Shown: piece by piece, positions 8,410-17,884 of the stretch
Numbering within the stretch: position 1 is the first letter of the stretch
Layout of the letters: each line of letters opens with the position of its first letter
DNA from: Ahniella affigens
GTDB taxonomy: Bacteria; Pseudomonadota; Gammaproteobacteria; Xanthomonadales; Ahniellaceae
Length of the DNA: 64,000 nt
Assembly: GCF_003015185.1 (NCBI RefSeq)
Contig: NZ_CP027860.1
Coordinates: 4,702,501-4,766,500, forward strand
Direction: 5' to 3'
Position numbers and translations under genes: made by a program
Notes under the pieces: generated by a model
Databases searched by the model: none
What the model was told of the DNA's origin: nothing
What the model saw: the letters and a program-made list of their open reading frames with translations, nothing else

Positions 8410-9210
8410 ATGGAATTGATTGATATCGGCGCGAATCTGGGCCACGAGTCCTTTCGCCATGATCTGGCGGACGTTTTGCAGCGGGCCCGGGATCACCAAG
8501 TGGTGCAGATAGTATTGACGGGCGCCAGTGTCGACGGTGCCCGCGACGCATTGCGCATTGCCACGGAGCACCCTGGGTTTTTGTATGCAACGGCCGGACT
8601 GCATCCACATCATGCTGCCGAATTCGACGCCGATGCCGAAGCCGCGTTTCTGGAACTGCTGCAACATGAGGCGATGGTGGCGGTCGGCGAAACCGGGCTC
8701 GATTATTTCCGCGATCTATCGCCACGCCCGGCGCAGCAGTTCGCGTTCGAGCGGCATTTGGAGTGGGCCGCGCAACTCAATAAGCCGTTGTTTCTGCATG
8801 AGCGAGACGCGCATGACGATTTTCTGGCTTGCCTGAAGAACGTCCGTGATGCGGTAGGTCCGGTGGTCGTGCACTGCTTCACGGGCGACCGGCGCGCGTT
8901 GTTCAACTATCTCGACCAGGATTACTACATCGGCATTACCGGTTGGATTTGCGATGAGCGTCGCGGTCAGCATCTGCTTGAGCTGGTGGGCAGCATTCCG
9001 AACGATCGCCTGCTGATCGAAACCGATGCGCCGTATCTGCTGCCGCGCGACCTGCCGGTGAAACTGAGTCATCGGCGCAATGAGCCCATGTTTCTCGGCC
9101 ACATTGCTGCGCGGATTGCGGCTGCTCGGCAACAACCTTTGGCAGAATTGGCAGCGCTCACCACCAACAACGCGCGACGCTTTTTTGGCTTGCCGAACGT
9201 CTCGGGGTGA
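8410..9210 (+). CDS. tatD: TatD family metal-dependent DNase
   Basis: The 266-residue TIM-barrel protein opens ELIDIGANLGHESF, as in TatD proper, which has no HxH here. It also shows YATAGLHPHHA, VGETGLDYFRD, FLHERDAHDDF, VVHCFTGDRRAL, and the C-terminal LIETDAPYLLPRD and HRRNEP. These supply the Glu, His and Asp metal ligands. TatD enzymes act as 3'-5' exonucleases on single-stranded DNA or RNA and in repair after oxidative damage. The length is typical. No partner gene is adjacent; 8141-8409 upstream holds no convincing gene. Confidence 0.93.
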   Translation: MELIDIGANLGHESFRHDLADVLQRARDHQVVQIVLTGASVDGARDALRIATEHPGFLYATAGLHPHHAAEFDADAEAAFLELLQHEAMVAVGETGLDYFRDLSPRPAQQFAFERHLEWAAQLNKPLFLHERDAHDDFLACLKNVRDAVGPVVVHCFTGDRRALFNYLDQDYYIGITGWICDERRGQHLLELVGSIPNDRLLIETDAPYLLPRDLPVKLSHRRNEPMFLGHIAARIAAARQQPLAELAALTTNNARRFFGLPNVSG

Positions 9211-9306
9211 GCCACTGAAGCTGGCCAGCAGGAACGGTTCAGCATCCATCGCGTGTGATCGACGCACCACCTGCTTCCACGCCCAATTTTGAGGGACCTA
9301 CCGACC

Positions 9307-10605
9307 ATGCGTCTGCTACCTGCTGTTCTGACTGTATTGACTGCCCTGCCCGGCTTCGCGGACGCCGCGACGGCGCGGGTGCACTTTGCCAAAGAGATCG
9401 AACTAGCCGCGGGCGAGGTCGCGGGAGATCTCAGCATGATCGCCGGCAAGATCAGTCTGAATGCAGATAGCCGAGCCGACCAGATTCTGGTCGACAATGG
9501 TCGTCTGGTCATGAAGGCCGGCAGTCACGCCGCCGGGGTTCGTGTGAACAGTGCCGAGGCGGTTCTCGCTGGCACGATCACCGGCGACGTGTTTTGCGGT
9601 GTCGGCAGCTTGCAGATTGAAGCCCCCGCTCGAGTCGATGGCAACGTGGTGAACCTGGGTTGCGATTTGCAGATCGGCAAGGATGTCACGATCGGCGGCG
9701 ACATCATCAGTTTTTCTGACCAGAATCGGATCGGGCCGAACCTGAAACTGCCGGGGCGGGTGTTGATGCTTCCGGGTGCCGATCGTCGGTCCAAGAATCG
9801 CGATTTGCCAAAACTCAATTTGCTTCACGATGTGCACATTGCAGGCGGCTTGCACCTGGGCCATTGCGTGCAACTCGAACGCGGCAACCGCGTGCAGGCC
9901 GAGTACTTTGGAATCGCCCCGCACGAACCGTTGAATATGGACCGCGATCGGCCCAAGGCCTGCAAGCCATTGCCAGGCGCCGCGGGTTTGATCACGAAAC
10001 CGCAACTGGATGGCATTGAGCCGGTCTACGTGTTTACCGGCGCCGCGCTATCGCGGGATCAAACGCTCGGTGACGCCACATTGGTGTTCATGGGGCAGGA
10101 AGTACCGCCCGGGGCCAAGGTCGGCCATCTCCGCACGATCAACGGCGCAGTGGTGTTGTCCGAACGGGCGGAAGCAGCGGCGCTGAATGTGGTCAACGGC
10201 GCGGTGGTACTGAAAGACAGCGCACACGTGCGAGGCGCCGTGGAAGTTCGCAATGGCCCGTTGCTGCTGGAAGCCAACGCCGTAATCAGTGGTCCAGTCA
10301 CGGTCTATAACAGTTACATCCAAGTCCAGAAAGGCGCCAGGATCGATGGCCCGGTGACCTTCTATGGCGAGACGCTCGCCGTCGCTCTGGGCGGCCAAGT
10401 CGGCGATGTGCGCATCGCCCGACTCGATGATCAGCCGAGCGAAGGCAAACGCGGCCGTCCCACTGTGCATTTGCAGGAAGGCGCGGCCGTGCGCGGAAAG
10501 TTGGTCTTCGACCGTCCCGCGAAGCTCAAGATCAGTCATGGCCCGGCACCGCAGTTTACGGGGATCAGTCCGGAGCTGAAGATCGTCAAGCCGGATCGTC
10601 GCTGA
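9307..10605 (+). CDS. Exported bactofilin-like (polymer-forming repeat) protein
   Basis: A 432-residue protein with signal peptide MRLLPAVLTVLTALPGFADA. The body is a chain of short right-handed beta-helix repeats built on glycine-valine turns (GEVAGDLSMIAGKISLN, GTITGDVFCGVGSLQIEAPA, VDGNVVNLGCDLQIGKDVTI, GPVTVYNSYIQVQKGARIDG), as in bactofilin/polymer-forming domains. Two blocks of repeats (residues 25-150 and about 255-410) flank a less regular middle. Bactofilins are normally cytosolic, so export is unusual. ATG 9307 is chosen for GAGGGA about 10 nt upstream and the signal peptide. Confidence 0.85.
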   Translation: MRLLPAVLTVLTALPGFADAATARVHFAKEIELAAGEVAGDLSMIAGKISLNADSRADQILVDNGRLVMKAGSHAAGVRVNSAEAVLAGTITGDVFCGVGSLQIEAPARVDGNVVNLGCDLQIGKDVTIGGDIISFSDQNRIGPNLKLPGRVLMLPGADRRSKNRDLPKLNLLHDVHIAGGLHLGHCVQLERGNRVQAEYFGIAPHEPLNMDRDRPKACKPLPGAAGLITKPQLDGIEPVYVFTGAALSRDQTLGDATLVFMGQEVPPGAKVGHLRTINGAVVLSERAEAAALNVVNGAVVLKDSAHVRGAVEVRNGPLLLEANAVISGPVTVYNSYIQVQKGARIDGPVTFYGETLAVALGGQVGDVRIARLDDQPSEGKRGRPTVHLQEGAAVRGKLVFDRPAKLKISHGPAPQFTGISPELKIVKPDRR

Positions 10606-10923
10606 ACATCGTCACCCGTCTTGCGGGCTGTGCCGAAACCGGCGTCTCCCGTAAACATTGCTGAACGAATGGGCCCGGCAACCGCGGCAACGCTGTTGCC
10701 AGACGGCGCGACGTGACCATCCTCATGCGCGCCGCCAACACTCAGGAACCGACCGGAATCAGGCACTTGCCCGCCTCGTGCCGCACGAATTGGGGAGTTC
10801 TTCACATTTCGGAGCGCATTGTCGGACGCTGGACTGGCGCTATGATCGGGTCATGACTTACGCCACAGCCCGGAACTTCCTGAAGACTCTAGGCTCACAG
10901 CACGAAACAGGACGAGGTTTTGC
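10606..10923 (+). other. Intergenic region with a promoter for prc
   Basis: The 318 bp hold no coding sequence with family features in any frame. Apart from the promoter-like pair at 10819-10846, I see only a loose GC-rich dyad near 10683-10702 (AACCGCGGCAACG region). No terminator for the preceding gene was identified. Confidence 0.5.
10819..10846 (+). promoter_or_regulatory. Sigma70-like promoter of prc
   Basis: TTGTCG (-35, 4 of 6), a 16-bp spacer and TATGAT (-10, 5 of 6) lie about 78 bp before the prc start codon. Confidence 0.5.
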
Positions 10924-13071
10924 ATGAAATGGCATTTTCTGGCTTTGGTAATTGGTGCAACGCTGTCGGCGAGCACGCCGGCCATTGAGGCGGCCAAGCC
11001 CAAGCACTTGGCGCCGACCAATGCGCAAGCGCAGGCCGCGTTGTGGGCCACCCGGTTTCTGACGCGCTTCCACTACAAGCGGGTGCCGCTGGACGACGCC
11101 ATGTCGGCGCGGATGTTCAATCGCTATCTGGAAACGCTTGATGGCGGCAAGATGTTCTTTCTGCAAGCCGATATCGATGAGTTCACGGCCTACAAGCTGG
11201 AACTCGACGATGCCGTGTTCGAACAGGATCTCGCGATTCCGTTCAAGATCTACGATCGCTATCTCAGTCGCACACGCGAGCGCGCTGCCGCGGTCGATGC
11301 GATGCTCGCCAAGGGCTTTGAGTTCTCGGTCAATGAAGACTTTGCGTTCGACCGCGAAGACTTGCCGTGGGCGAAATCCGCAGCCGAACTCGACGATGTC
11401 TGGCGCAAGCGCCTGAAGAACGACTGGCTGCGCCTGAAGTTGGCGGGCAAAGACGCCAAGGCCATTCAGGATACGCTGAGCAAGCGCTACCACACGCTTG
11501 CCGACCGGACCGCCGACATCGACGAAGAAGACGTATTCCAGGCGTTCATGAACGCCTATGCGGTCGAGATTGAGCCGCATACGAACTATCTGGCGCCACG
11601 TGCGTCGGAAAACTTCAATATGCAGATGCGCCTGTCCCTGGAGGGCATTGGTGCGGTCTTGCAGCGCGAAGACGAATACACGGCGATTCGCACGATCGTC
11701 AAAGGTGGCCCGGCCGACATGTCGGGCAAGGTCAAGGTGGGTGATCGCGTGCTGGCTGTCGGCCAGGGCGCGGCGGGAGCCATGGTCGATGTCGTTGGCT
11801 GGCGCCTGGATGACGTGGTTGACCTGATCCGCGGCAAGAAAGGCACCGTGGTCAAGCTCGACATTCTGCCTGGCGACGCGGGCCCCGATGGCAAACCGCA
11901 GCGCATTGAAATCACGCGCGACAAGGTCAAGCTTGAAGAGCAGGCCGCCAAGAAATCGGTGATCGACGTAGGCGGGCGCAAGATCGGTGTGATCACATTG
12001 CCGACGTTCTATCACGACTTCGAAGGCGAGCGTCGGGGCGATGCCGACTTTGTGTCGAGCACAGCAGACGTTTCCCGACTGATCGGCGAATTGAAGAAGC
12101 AACAGGTCGCCGGCATCGTCATGGACCTGCGCGGCAACGGCGGCGGCTCGCTGACGGAAGCAACCGATTTGACGGGGCTGTTCATCGACAAGGGCCCGGT
12201 GGTGCAGGTCAAGGATGCGCAAGGCCGAATCTCGGTTGAGGCGGATCGCAATACGGGCACCACTTGGGATGGCCCGCTCGCAGTGATGATTGATCGCGAA
12301 TCGGCATCGGCCTCGGAGATTTTTGCGGCGGCGCTGCAGGACTACGGCCGGGCGCTGATCATCGGCCAAACCAGCTTCGGCAAGGGCACCGTGCAGAACC
12401 TGTTCGATCTCGATCACGTGGCACAAAACGAGACCGCGCAGTTCGGCCAACTCAAGCTGACGATTGCGCAGTTCTTTCGGATCAATGGCGGCTCGACCCA
12501 GCACCGTGGCGTGAGCCCCGACATTGCATACCCCGACTCATGGGATGCCTTGGACTACGGCGAGAGCTCGCTCGACAACGCGCTGCCTTGGACCAGCATT
12601 GAGCCGGCACAGTACGAGCTGAGCGGCGACCTCAAGCAATTGCTGCCGATGCTGTCGGCGCGCCATGAGGCGCGTATCGGCAAGAACATCGAGTACCGTT
12701 GGTGGCAGCAGGACTTGGCCGACTATCACAACGAGCGCGACAAGAAGACGATTTCGCTGCTGGAAAGTGAGCGCCGCAAAGAGCGCGATGCGCAGGAAAA
12801 GAAGCGGGCCGACCGGAAACAGGCGCGCATCGCCGCCGGACTCGATGCTGATCGCTCGAAGTCGGATGATGGTCTGCAGGCGGACGAGCGTCCGCTGGCT
12901 GAGCAGGTCAAGGAAGAGGAAACCGCTACGGCACAGGAAGACAAACCAGATTTTCTGCTGGTCGAGGCGGCAACGGTGTTGAATGATGCGATTGATCTGC
13001 TCGGTAAGGACCAACGCTTGGCCGAGGCCGTCGGCGATTTTGCGCCGCCGGTGCGTTCGGGCGTCAACTAA
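10924..13071 (+). CDS. prc: Carboxy-terminal (tail-specific) processing protease
   Basis: A 715-residue exported protease with signal peptide MKWHFLALVIGATLSASTPAI. An N-terminal helical domain (FHYKRVPLDDAMSARMFNRY) is followed by a PDZ domain (residues about 235-325, SLEGIGAVLQREDEYTAI). The S41 domain has MDLRGNGGGSL, catalytic Ser462 in ESASASEIFAAALQDYGR and Lys487 in TSFGKGTVQN. The 25-residue Ser-Lys spacing matches E. coli Tsp, and the C-terminal DUF3340-like charged helices also fit. Prc degrades periplasmic proteins marked by hydrophobic C-termini and trims cell-wall hydrolases. The length is near the family value (about 680-720). Confidence 0.95.
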   Translation: MKWHFLALVIGATLSASTPAIEAAKPKHLAPTNAQAQAALWATRFLTRFHYKRVPLDDAMSARMFNRYLETLDGGKMFFLQADIDEFTAYKLELDDAVFEQDLAIPFKIYDRYLSRTRERAAAVDAMLAKGFEFSVNEDFAFDREDLPWAKSAAELDDVWRKRLKNDWLRLKLAGKDAKAIQDTLSKRYHTLADRTADIDEEDVFQAFMNAYAVEIEPHTNYLAPRASENFNMQMRLSLEGIGAVLQREDEYTAIRTIVKGGPADMSGKVKVGDRVLAVGQGAAGAMVDVVGWRLDDVVDLIRGKKGTVVKLDILPGDAGPDGKPQRIEITRDKVKLEEQAAKKSVIDVGGRKIGVITLPTFYHDFEGERRGDADFVSSTADVSRLIGELKKQQVAGIVMDLRGNGGGSLTEATDLTGLFIDKGPVVQVKDAQGRISVEADRNTGTTWDGPLAVMIDRESASASEIFAAALQDYGRALIIGQTSFGKGTVQNLFDLDHVAQNETAQFGQLKLTIAQFFRINGGSTQHRGVSPDIAYPDSWDALDYGESSLDNALPWTSIEPAQYELSGDLKQLLPMLSARHEARIGKNIEYRWWQQDLADYHNERDKKTISLLESERRKERDAQEKKRADRKQARIAAGLDADRSKSDDGLQADERPLAEQVKEEETATAQEDKPDFLLVEAATVLNDAIDLLGKDQRLAEAVGDFAPPVRSGVN

Positions 13072-13074
13072 GCA

Positions 13075-13974
13075 GTGCAGCCGATTGCATTGGTCAGCGC
13101 CCGGGTCGCCGCGGCGCTGGACACCGATCTGCCGCCGCTGGTTCGAGCGCTGACTGATTTGGGCGTTCCGGTTGAAGTGGTCAACTGGGACGACCCCGAT
13201 GTGGATTGGTCGCGGTTTCAGCAGGCCGTTCTCCGCAGCACGTGGGACTACGCCGAGCGCCTGCCGGAGTTCTTGGCCTTTGCCGATCGCGTCGCCGCGC
13301 TGACCCGGCTCCGCAATGCGCCGCCCGTGTTGCGCTGGAACACCGACAAGCACTATCTGAGTGAGCTCGCCGGTCTTGGCGTTGCGACGGTGCCCTCGGT
13401 TTTTGCTGAACCAGGCGCGGACGCGGCGCACGCGCTTGCAGCCTTTCGCCAAGCCTGGCCGAGCCGCGAATACGTCATCAAGCCAGCGGTCGGTGCCGGT
13501 TCGCGCGATGCGGCGCGCTACCACGATGATCAGCGGACCGTCGCTGTCGCCCATATCCAGCGGCTCCTCGATGACCGCCGGAGTGTGCTGATGCAACCGT
13601 ATCTGGATCGCGTCGACGCCGCGGGCGAAACGGCGTTGCTCTATTTCGGCGGCGCATTCAGCCACGCCATTCGCAAGGGCCCGCTGCTCAAGGCGCACGC
13701 CGGGCCGACCGAGCTCTTGTTTGCGATCGAGGACATTCAGCCGCGCGAGGCAACAGCGGCCGAGCGCGCGGTCGGCGCCCAGGTCCTGGATGCGATGGCC
13801 AAGGTGCCCGCGCTCCAGGGTTTGTTGCCCCTGCCTTATGCCCGGGTGGATCTATTGCTCGACGAACTGGGGCAGCCCTGCTTGCTGGAGCTCGAGCTGA
13901 CCGAACCATCGACGTTTCTGGAGCACGACCCCGCTGCTGCGCGACGCTTTGCCGAGGTTTTGCTCGGCAGCTGA
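13075..13974 (+). CDS. ATP-grasp domain protein (RimK/DcsG-like ligase)
   Basis: The 299-residue protein starts with GTG three nt after prc. It has PIALVSARVAAALDTDLPPL, the diagnostic RSTWDY segment, a nucleotide-binding YVIKPAVGAGSRDA, and metal-binding ARVDLLLDELGQPCLLELEL with TEPSTFLEHD. ATP-grasp enzymes of this WDY subgroup ligate a carboxylate to an amine or hydroxyl; the substrate is unknown. The tight spacing suggests co-transcription with prc, but no functional link is known. Confidence 0.85.
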   Translation: MQPIALVSARVAAALDTDLPPLVRALTDLGVPVEVVNWDDPDVDWSRFQQAVLRSTWDYAERLPEFLAFADRVAALTRLRNAPPVLRWNTDKHYLSELAGLGVATVPSVFAEPGADAAHALAAFRQAWPSREYVIKPAVGAGSRDAARYHDDQRTVAVAHIQRLLDDRRSVLMQPYLDRVDAAGETALLYFGGAFSHAIRKGPLLKAHAGPTELLFAIEDIQPREATAAERAVGAQVLDAMAKVPALQGLLPLPYARVDLLLDELGQPCLLELELTEPSTFLEHDPAAARRFAEVLLGS

Positions 13975-14082
13975 CGCACGGCCCGTAGACAGTCATAAGC
14001 GCCCGTTATATGGGCATGCGCGCAGGTCCTTTCCGCCGCTCGCTGGGACTGCCTATGGTGAGCTGCCGAAGTCGAGGTCACC

Positions 14083-15855
14083 ATGAGCGCACTGCCCCAA
14101 CTGCCGCTACCCGCGAACCTGCTCAGTCAGGAAGTTCTGACCAATCTGGATCGCCTGAGCCACGGGCTGGATGGTTCGGCGCTCTACTGGCTCTCTGGCT
14201 ACTTTGCGGGTCGCGCCGCGGCATTGGGCCAAAGTACGGCACCCGCTCTGCCGACTCAGACGGGCACTGAGTCGCGCGCTCGGTTGACGATCATTTATGC
14301 CAGCCATACCGGCAACTCCCGGCGCATCGCGGAGAAGCTCAAGGCCGATGCCGAGGCAGCCGGGCTCGCGGTGCGCGCGCTGGCCGCCGATACGTATCCC
14401 ACCAAGGAGCTCGCGCAGGAAAAGCTCCTGTACCTGATCGCCAGCACGCATGGCGACGGCGAGCCCCCGGATTCGGCGCGCGCCTTGTTTGAGTTTCTGA
14501 ACGGCCGAAAGGCGCCCAAATTGCCGCAACTGAAGTATGCGGTGCTCGCGCTGGGTGACTCCAGTTATCCAAAGTTCTGCGAGGCTGGTCGGGTTCTGGA
14601 CCGCCGCCTGACCGAACTGGGCGCTGAGCGCATTCAGGCGCTGAGCGAGCTGGATCTGGACTTCGAACAGGCCGCCGCCGATTGGCGCAAGCAGCAGATC
14701 GACGAAGCGCGCAAGCATCTGGTCAGCGCGGCCCCCGGTTTGCGCGTGGTGGTCAACAACACCCAGGCGGCGACGTTCGACCGCGAACATCCGTTCAGCG
14801 CGGAACTACTCAGCAATCAACGCTTGACCACCGGCAACGGCTGGCGCGACGTTCGGCATCTGGAGTTCTCGCTGGCCGAGAGCGGCATCAAGTACGAACC
14901 AGGCGACGCGCTCGGCATTATCGCCAGCAACGTACCCGCTCGCGTGCAGGCTTGGTTGCAGTGGTTCGAACTGGACGGCGGCACCGCGGTGACCGTGCAA
15001 GGCAAGACGCAACCGTTGTTTGAAGTACTGAGCCACCAGCGCGAATTGACGCGCCTGAGCCGTTCACTGCTCGGTCGCATCGCCGACATCGGCCAGCATG
15101 ACGCGCTGAAACAAATCATCGCCAACCCAGAACTGCTGAGTGACACCTTGAAGCGTGTCAAGCCGCTGGATCTGCTGCGGCAGTTCCCGGCCCGCCTGGA
15201 TGCGCAGACTCTGGTCGATCTGCTGCGCCCGCTGACGCCGCGTCTGTACTCCATTGCATCGAGTCGTGAGCAAGTGGGCGACGAAGTGCATCTGACGGTT
15301 GCGGTAGATCCCGACGGTGTCGCGTCCAGTTTCCTCGGCGCAACGGAGCCCGGTACGAGCATACGCATCTTCGTCGAACCCAATCAGCGCTTCCGGTTGC
15401 CTGCTGATTCGCACCGCGACGTGATCCTGGTTGGCCCAGGCACCGGCGTGGCCCCGTTCCGCGGGTTCTTGCAGCAACGCCTCGCGCTAGGCGCAGCCGG
15501 GCGGAACTGGCTGTTCTTCGGTGCACCGCGTTTGCGCGAGGACTTTCTGTATCAGACCGAGTGGCTCGACTGGCGCAAGCAAGGCAAGCTGCAGATCGAT
15601 GTGGCGTTCTCGCGCGACGGCGCTGAGAAGTACTACGTACAGCACGCGATGCGCGCCAAAGCGCGCGAACTGTACCAATGGCTGCAGCGCGGCGCGCATC
15701 TCTACGTGTGCGGCGATGCCACGCGGATGGCGCCCGATGTGCATCAGGCATTGATCGATATTGTCGCTGAGCAGGCGGGGCAGTCGGTCGAAGCGGCGAC
15801 CGATGTGGTCAACGGCTGGCTACAGGAAGGTCGCTACGCACGCGACGTCTATTGA
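14083..15855 (+). CDS. cysJ: NADPH sulfite reductase flavoprotein (alpha) subunit, CysJ type
   Basis: A 590-residue diflavin reductase. The flavodoxin domain is at about 65-205 (TIIYASHTGNSRRIAEKL, STHGDGEPPDSA, ALGDSSYPKFCEAG). The FAD-binding domain at about 225-440 includes RLYSIASS, and the NADPH domain has GPGTGVAPFRGF, YVCGDATRMAPDV and the C-terminal EGRYARDVY. CysJ passes electrons from NADPH via FAD and FMN to the haem subunit CysI. No cysI, cysH or cysG is adjacent, which is unusual. A stand-alone diflavin reductase serving another acceptor is the alternative. Confidence 0.88.
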   Translation: MSALPQLPLPANLLSQEVLTNLDRLSHGLDGSALYWLSGYFAGRAAALGQSTAPALPTQTGTESRARLTIIYASHTGNSRRIAEKLKADAEAAGLAVRALAADTYPTKELAQEKLLYLIASTHGDGEPPDSARALFEFLNGRKAPKLPQLKYAVLALGDSSYPKFCEAGRVLDRRLTELGAERIQALSELDLDFEQAAADWRKQQIDEARKHLVSAAPGLRVVVNNTQAATFDREHPFSAELLSNQRLTTGNGWRDVRHLEFSLAESGIKYEPGDALGIIASNVPARVQAWLQWFELDGGTAVTVQGKTQPLFEVLSHQRELTRLSRSLLGRIADIGQHDALKQIIANPELLSDTLKRVKPLDLLRQFPARLDAQTLVDLLRPLTPRLYSIASSREQVGDEVHLTVAVDPDGVASSFLGATEPGTSIRIFVEPNQRFRLPADSHRDVILVGPGTGVAPFRGFLQQRLALGAAGRNWLFFGAPRLREDFLYQTEWLDWRKQGKLQIDVAFSRDGAEKYYVQHAMRAKARELYQWLQRGAHLYVCGDATRMAPDVHQALIDIVAEQAGQSVEAATDVVNGWLQEGRYARDVY

Positions 15856-15970
15856 TGCGAAGCCTGCGCCAGGAAGGTGGCGTGCTCATGACGGGATCGG
15901 CTTTCGCACGCGCACCTCGCTTTGGAGCCATCCTGGGCTCTGCGAAATCTGATCGGGCGCGCCGGCCGAA

Positions 15971-16873
15971 TCAGCCGCGCGGATGATGTTGCTGATGCAA
16001 CCGTTTCAGACCTTCCTTCGCAACCAGGGTATAGATCTGCGTCGTGGAGAGGCTGGAATGCCCGAGCATCATTTGCAGCGCGCGAAGATCCGCGCCGTGA
16101 TTTAGCAGATGCGTGGCAAACGAGTGGCGGAGTCCGTGCGGCGTGACCGGTCGGATGACGCCGACCTGGGCTGCATACTTCTTGATCATCAACCAAAAGC
16201 GTTGCCGCAACACCGGCCCACCGCGATTCGACACGAAGACCAACTCACTCGGCTTGCCGCGCAACAGCACCGACCGCGCTTCATTCAGGTAGCGTTGCAG
16301 CCAATCGATCGCCCACTCGCCGATGGGCAGCAGGCGTTCCTTGCTCCCCTTGCCGCGCACCCGCAAGGCGCCTTGGCGCAGATTGATTTCGTTGATGCTG
16401 AGCGCGCAGAGTTCACTGACCCGAAGCCCAGCTGCATACATCAGTTCCAGCATGGCGCGATCACGCAGCCCTTTGGGATCGGTGACGTCGGGCGCCTTTA
16501 GCAACGACTCGACCTCGGTTTCGGACAACGCCTTCGGCAGGCCCTTCGGCAGCTTTGGTGAGCGCACCAAGGCCGATGGGTCATCGTCCCGCAAACGTTC
16601 GCGCAGAAAAAACCGATAAGCGTGCCGAAGTGCTGACAGACAGCGCGCATTGCTGCGCGCATGCACGCCCTCCTGTTGCCGCTTGGCGAGAAAGCCGAGC
16701 AAGTCCGCGCGTGAGGCCGAGAGCAATCCAAGCTTTTGCTGCGCCAGAAACGCCGCGCACTGGTTCAAATCGTTCCGGTAAGCGAGCAGCGTGTTCTTGG
16801 CGAGCCCAAGCTCGGCAAAAGCCATGTCCAGAAAGCGCTCGATCAGCGCAAGGTCGGTGTCACTAGCGTTCAT
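15971..16873 (-). CDS. xerD: Site-specific tyrosine recombinase XerD
   Basis: The 300-residue protein has an N-terminal SAM-like core-binding domain and a C-terminal catalytic domain. All catalytic residues are visible: Arg151 (GLRVSELCAL), Lys175 (RGKGSKERLLPIG), His246 and Arg249 (HGLRHSFATHLLNHG), His272 (LGHSSLSTTQIY) and Tyr281. Length and motifs match chromosomal XerD, which with XerC resolves chromosome dimers at dif. No integrase-like neighbours are present, so this is the housekeeping copy. ATG 16873 is preferred to ATG 16915, which adds a non-conserved leader. Confidence 0.93.
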   Translation of the reverse strand: MNASDTDLALIERFLDMAFAELGLAKNTLLAYRNDLNQCAAFLAQQKLGLLSASRADLLGFLAKRQQEGVHARSNARCLSALRHAYRFFLRERLRDDDPSALVRSPKLPKGLPKALSETEVESLLKAPDVTDPKGLRDRAMLELMYAAGLRVSELCALSINEINLRQGALRVRGKGSKERLLPIGEWAIDWLQRYLNEARSVLLRGKPSELVFVSNRGGPVLRQRFWLMIKKYAAQVGVIRPVTPHGLRHSFATHLLNHGADLRALQMMLGHSSLSTTQIYTLVAKEGLKRLHQQHHPRG

Positions 16874-17011
16874 GCCCGCATTCTGCCAGTTCAATGCCTG
16901 GCTTGCCGCATGCAATCAAAGACTTACCGAGCCTTTTTCCGATCGTCGGCGGCTGGCGCTGTCATTTGGGACTGCTACACTCAAAAGCTTGTCGATTCAG
17001 GACTAATAGGC

Positions 17012-17881
17012 ATGAGCGTTGCATTTATTGGGTTGGGCGCGATGGGCGGCCCGATGGCCGGCCATGTGTACCAGGCGGGCCTGCTGAAAGCGGTGGCCAA
17101 TCGGACTTTGCCCAAGGCTCAGGCCTTTGCTAATGCCCATGACGGCGTGGTCGCAGTCGCGTCGCTGGCGGACCTGCCGGCTGCAGTCGACGTGGTTATT
17201 TCGTGCGTGACAGCCGATGCCGATGTGCTCGCGTTGGCGCGCGACCTCGCCGCGCTGAAACGCCCGGGCCTCGTGCTGATCGATCATTCGACAATTGCGT
17301 CGAAGAGTGCCCAGCAGGCGGCCAACATTTTGCGTGCCGAAGGTGCAGATTTTCTCGACGCCCCAGTGTCGGGCGGCGTCGAAGGCGCGCGCAATGGCAA
17401 GCTGTCGATCATGGTTGGCGGTCAGCCGGAAACACTGGCCCGCGTGCAGCCCATTCTGCAGTGCTATGCCGCCCGCATGACGCACATGGGCGATGTGGGC
17501 GCCGGTCAGAACACGAAGGCGGTCAATCAAGTACTGGTGGCCGGTATTGCGCAGGCTGTCTGCGAGGGCATGGCGCTGGGCGAAGCCTTGGGCCTGGATC
17601 CGACCCGCCTGCTGCCCACGCTCGGTGCCGGCGCCGCGCAGAACTGGTTCATGGAAAAGCGCGGCCCGACCATGTTGCAGAACCAGTTCAGCAGCGGCTT
17701 CAAGCTCGCGTTGTTGCATAAGGACCTGCTGATCGTGCAGGCGCTCGCCGAGGCCGCGGGCACCGATCACAGCATTGTCGACAAATGCCTTGCCGACTAT
17801 GGCCAGTTGATGCAGTCTGGCCATGGTGACGACGAAATTTCGTCCCTGATTCGACTCAAGAGAAAGCCTGGCTCGCGCTGA
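17012..17881 (+). CDS. Beta-hydroxyacid dehydrogenase (3-hydroxyisobutyrate dehydrogenase family)
   Basis: A 289-residue NAD(P)-dependent enzyme starting MSVAFIGLGAMGGPMAGHVY with the Rossmann GxGxMG loop. The substrate-binding motif DAPVSGGVEGARNGKLSIM is at about residues 115-133 and the catalytic Lys motif GAGQNTKAVNQVL at about 165. The family oxidises 3-hydroxyisobutyrate, tartronate semialdehyde, succinic semialdehyde or similar; which one cannot be decided here. No valine-degradation genes are adjacent. It is convergent with the FG-GAP gene, and the gap is filled with hairpin repeats. Confidence 0.9.
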   Translation: MSVAFIGLGAMGGPMAGHVYQAGLLKAVANRTLPKAQAFANAHDGVVAVASLADLPAAVDVVISCVTADADVLALARDLAALKRPGLVLIDHSTIASKSAQQAANILRAEGADFLDAPVSGGVEGARNGKLSIMVGGQPETLARVQPILQCYAARMTHMGDVGAGQNTKAVNQVLVAGIAQAVCEGMALGEALGLDPTRLLPTLGAGAAQNWFMEKRGPTMLQNQFSSGFKLALLHKDLLIVQALAEAAGTDHSIVDKCLADYGQLMQSGHGDDEISSLIRLKRKPGSR

Positions 17882-17884
17882 GGC

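Noticed and set aside
10858-12504. 548-codon open frame antisense to prc
   Set aside because: The plus strand encodes a protease with all catalytic motifs. The antisense frame has low-complexity, Arg/His-rich composition caused by codon bias.
15971-16873. Integrase of a mobile island
   Set aside because: Length, motifs and neighbours fit chromosomal XerD; no attachment sites or phage genes are visible.
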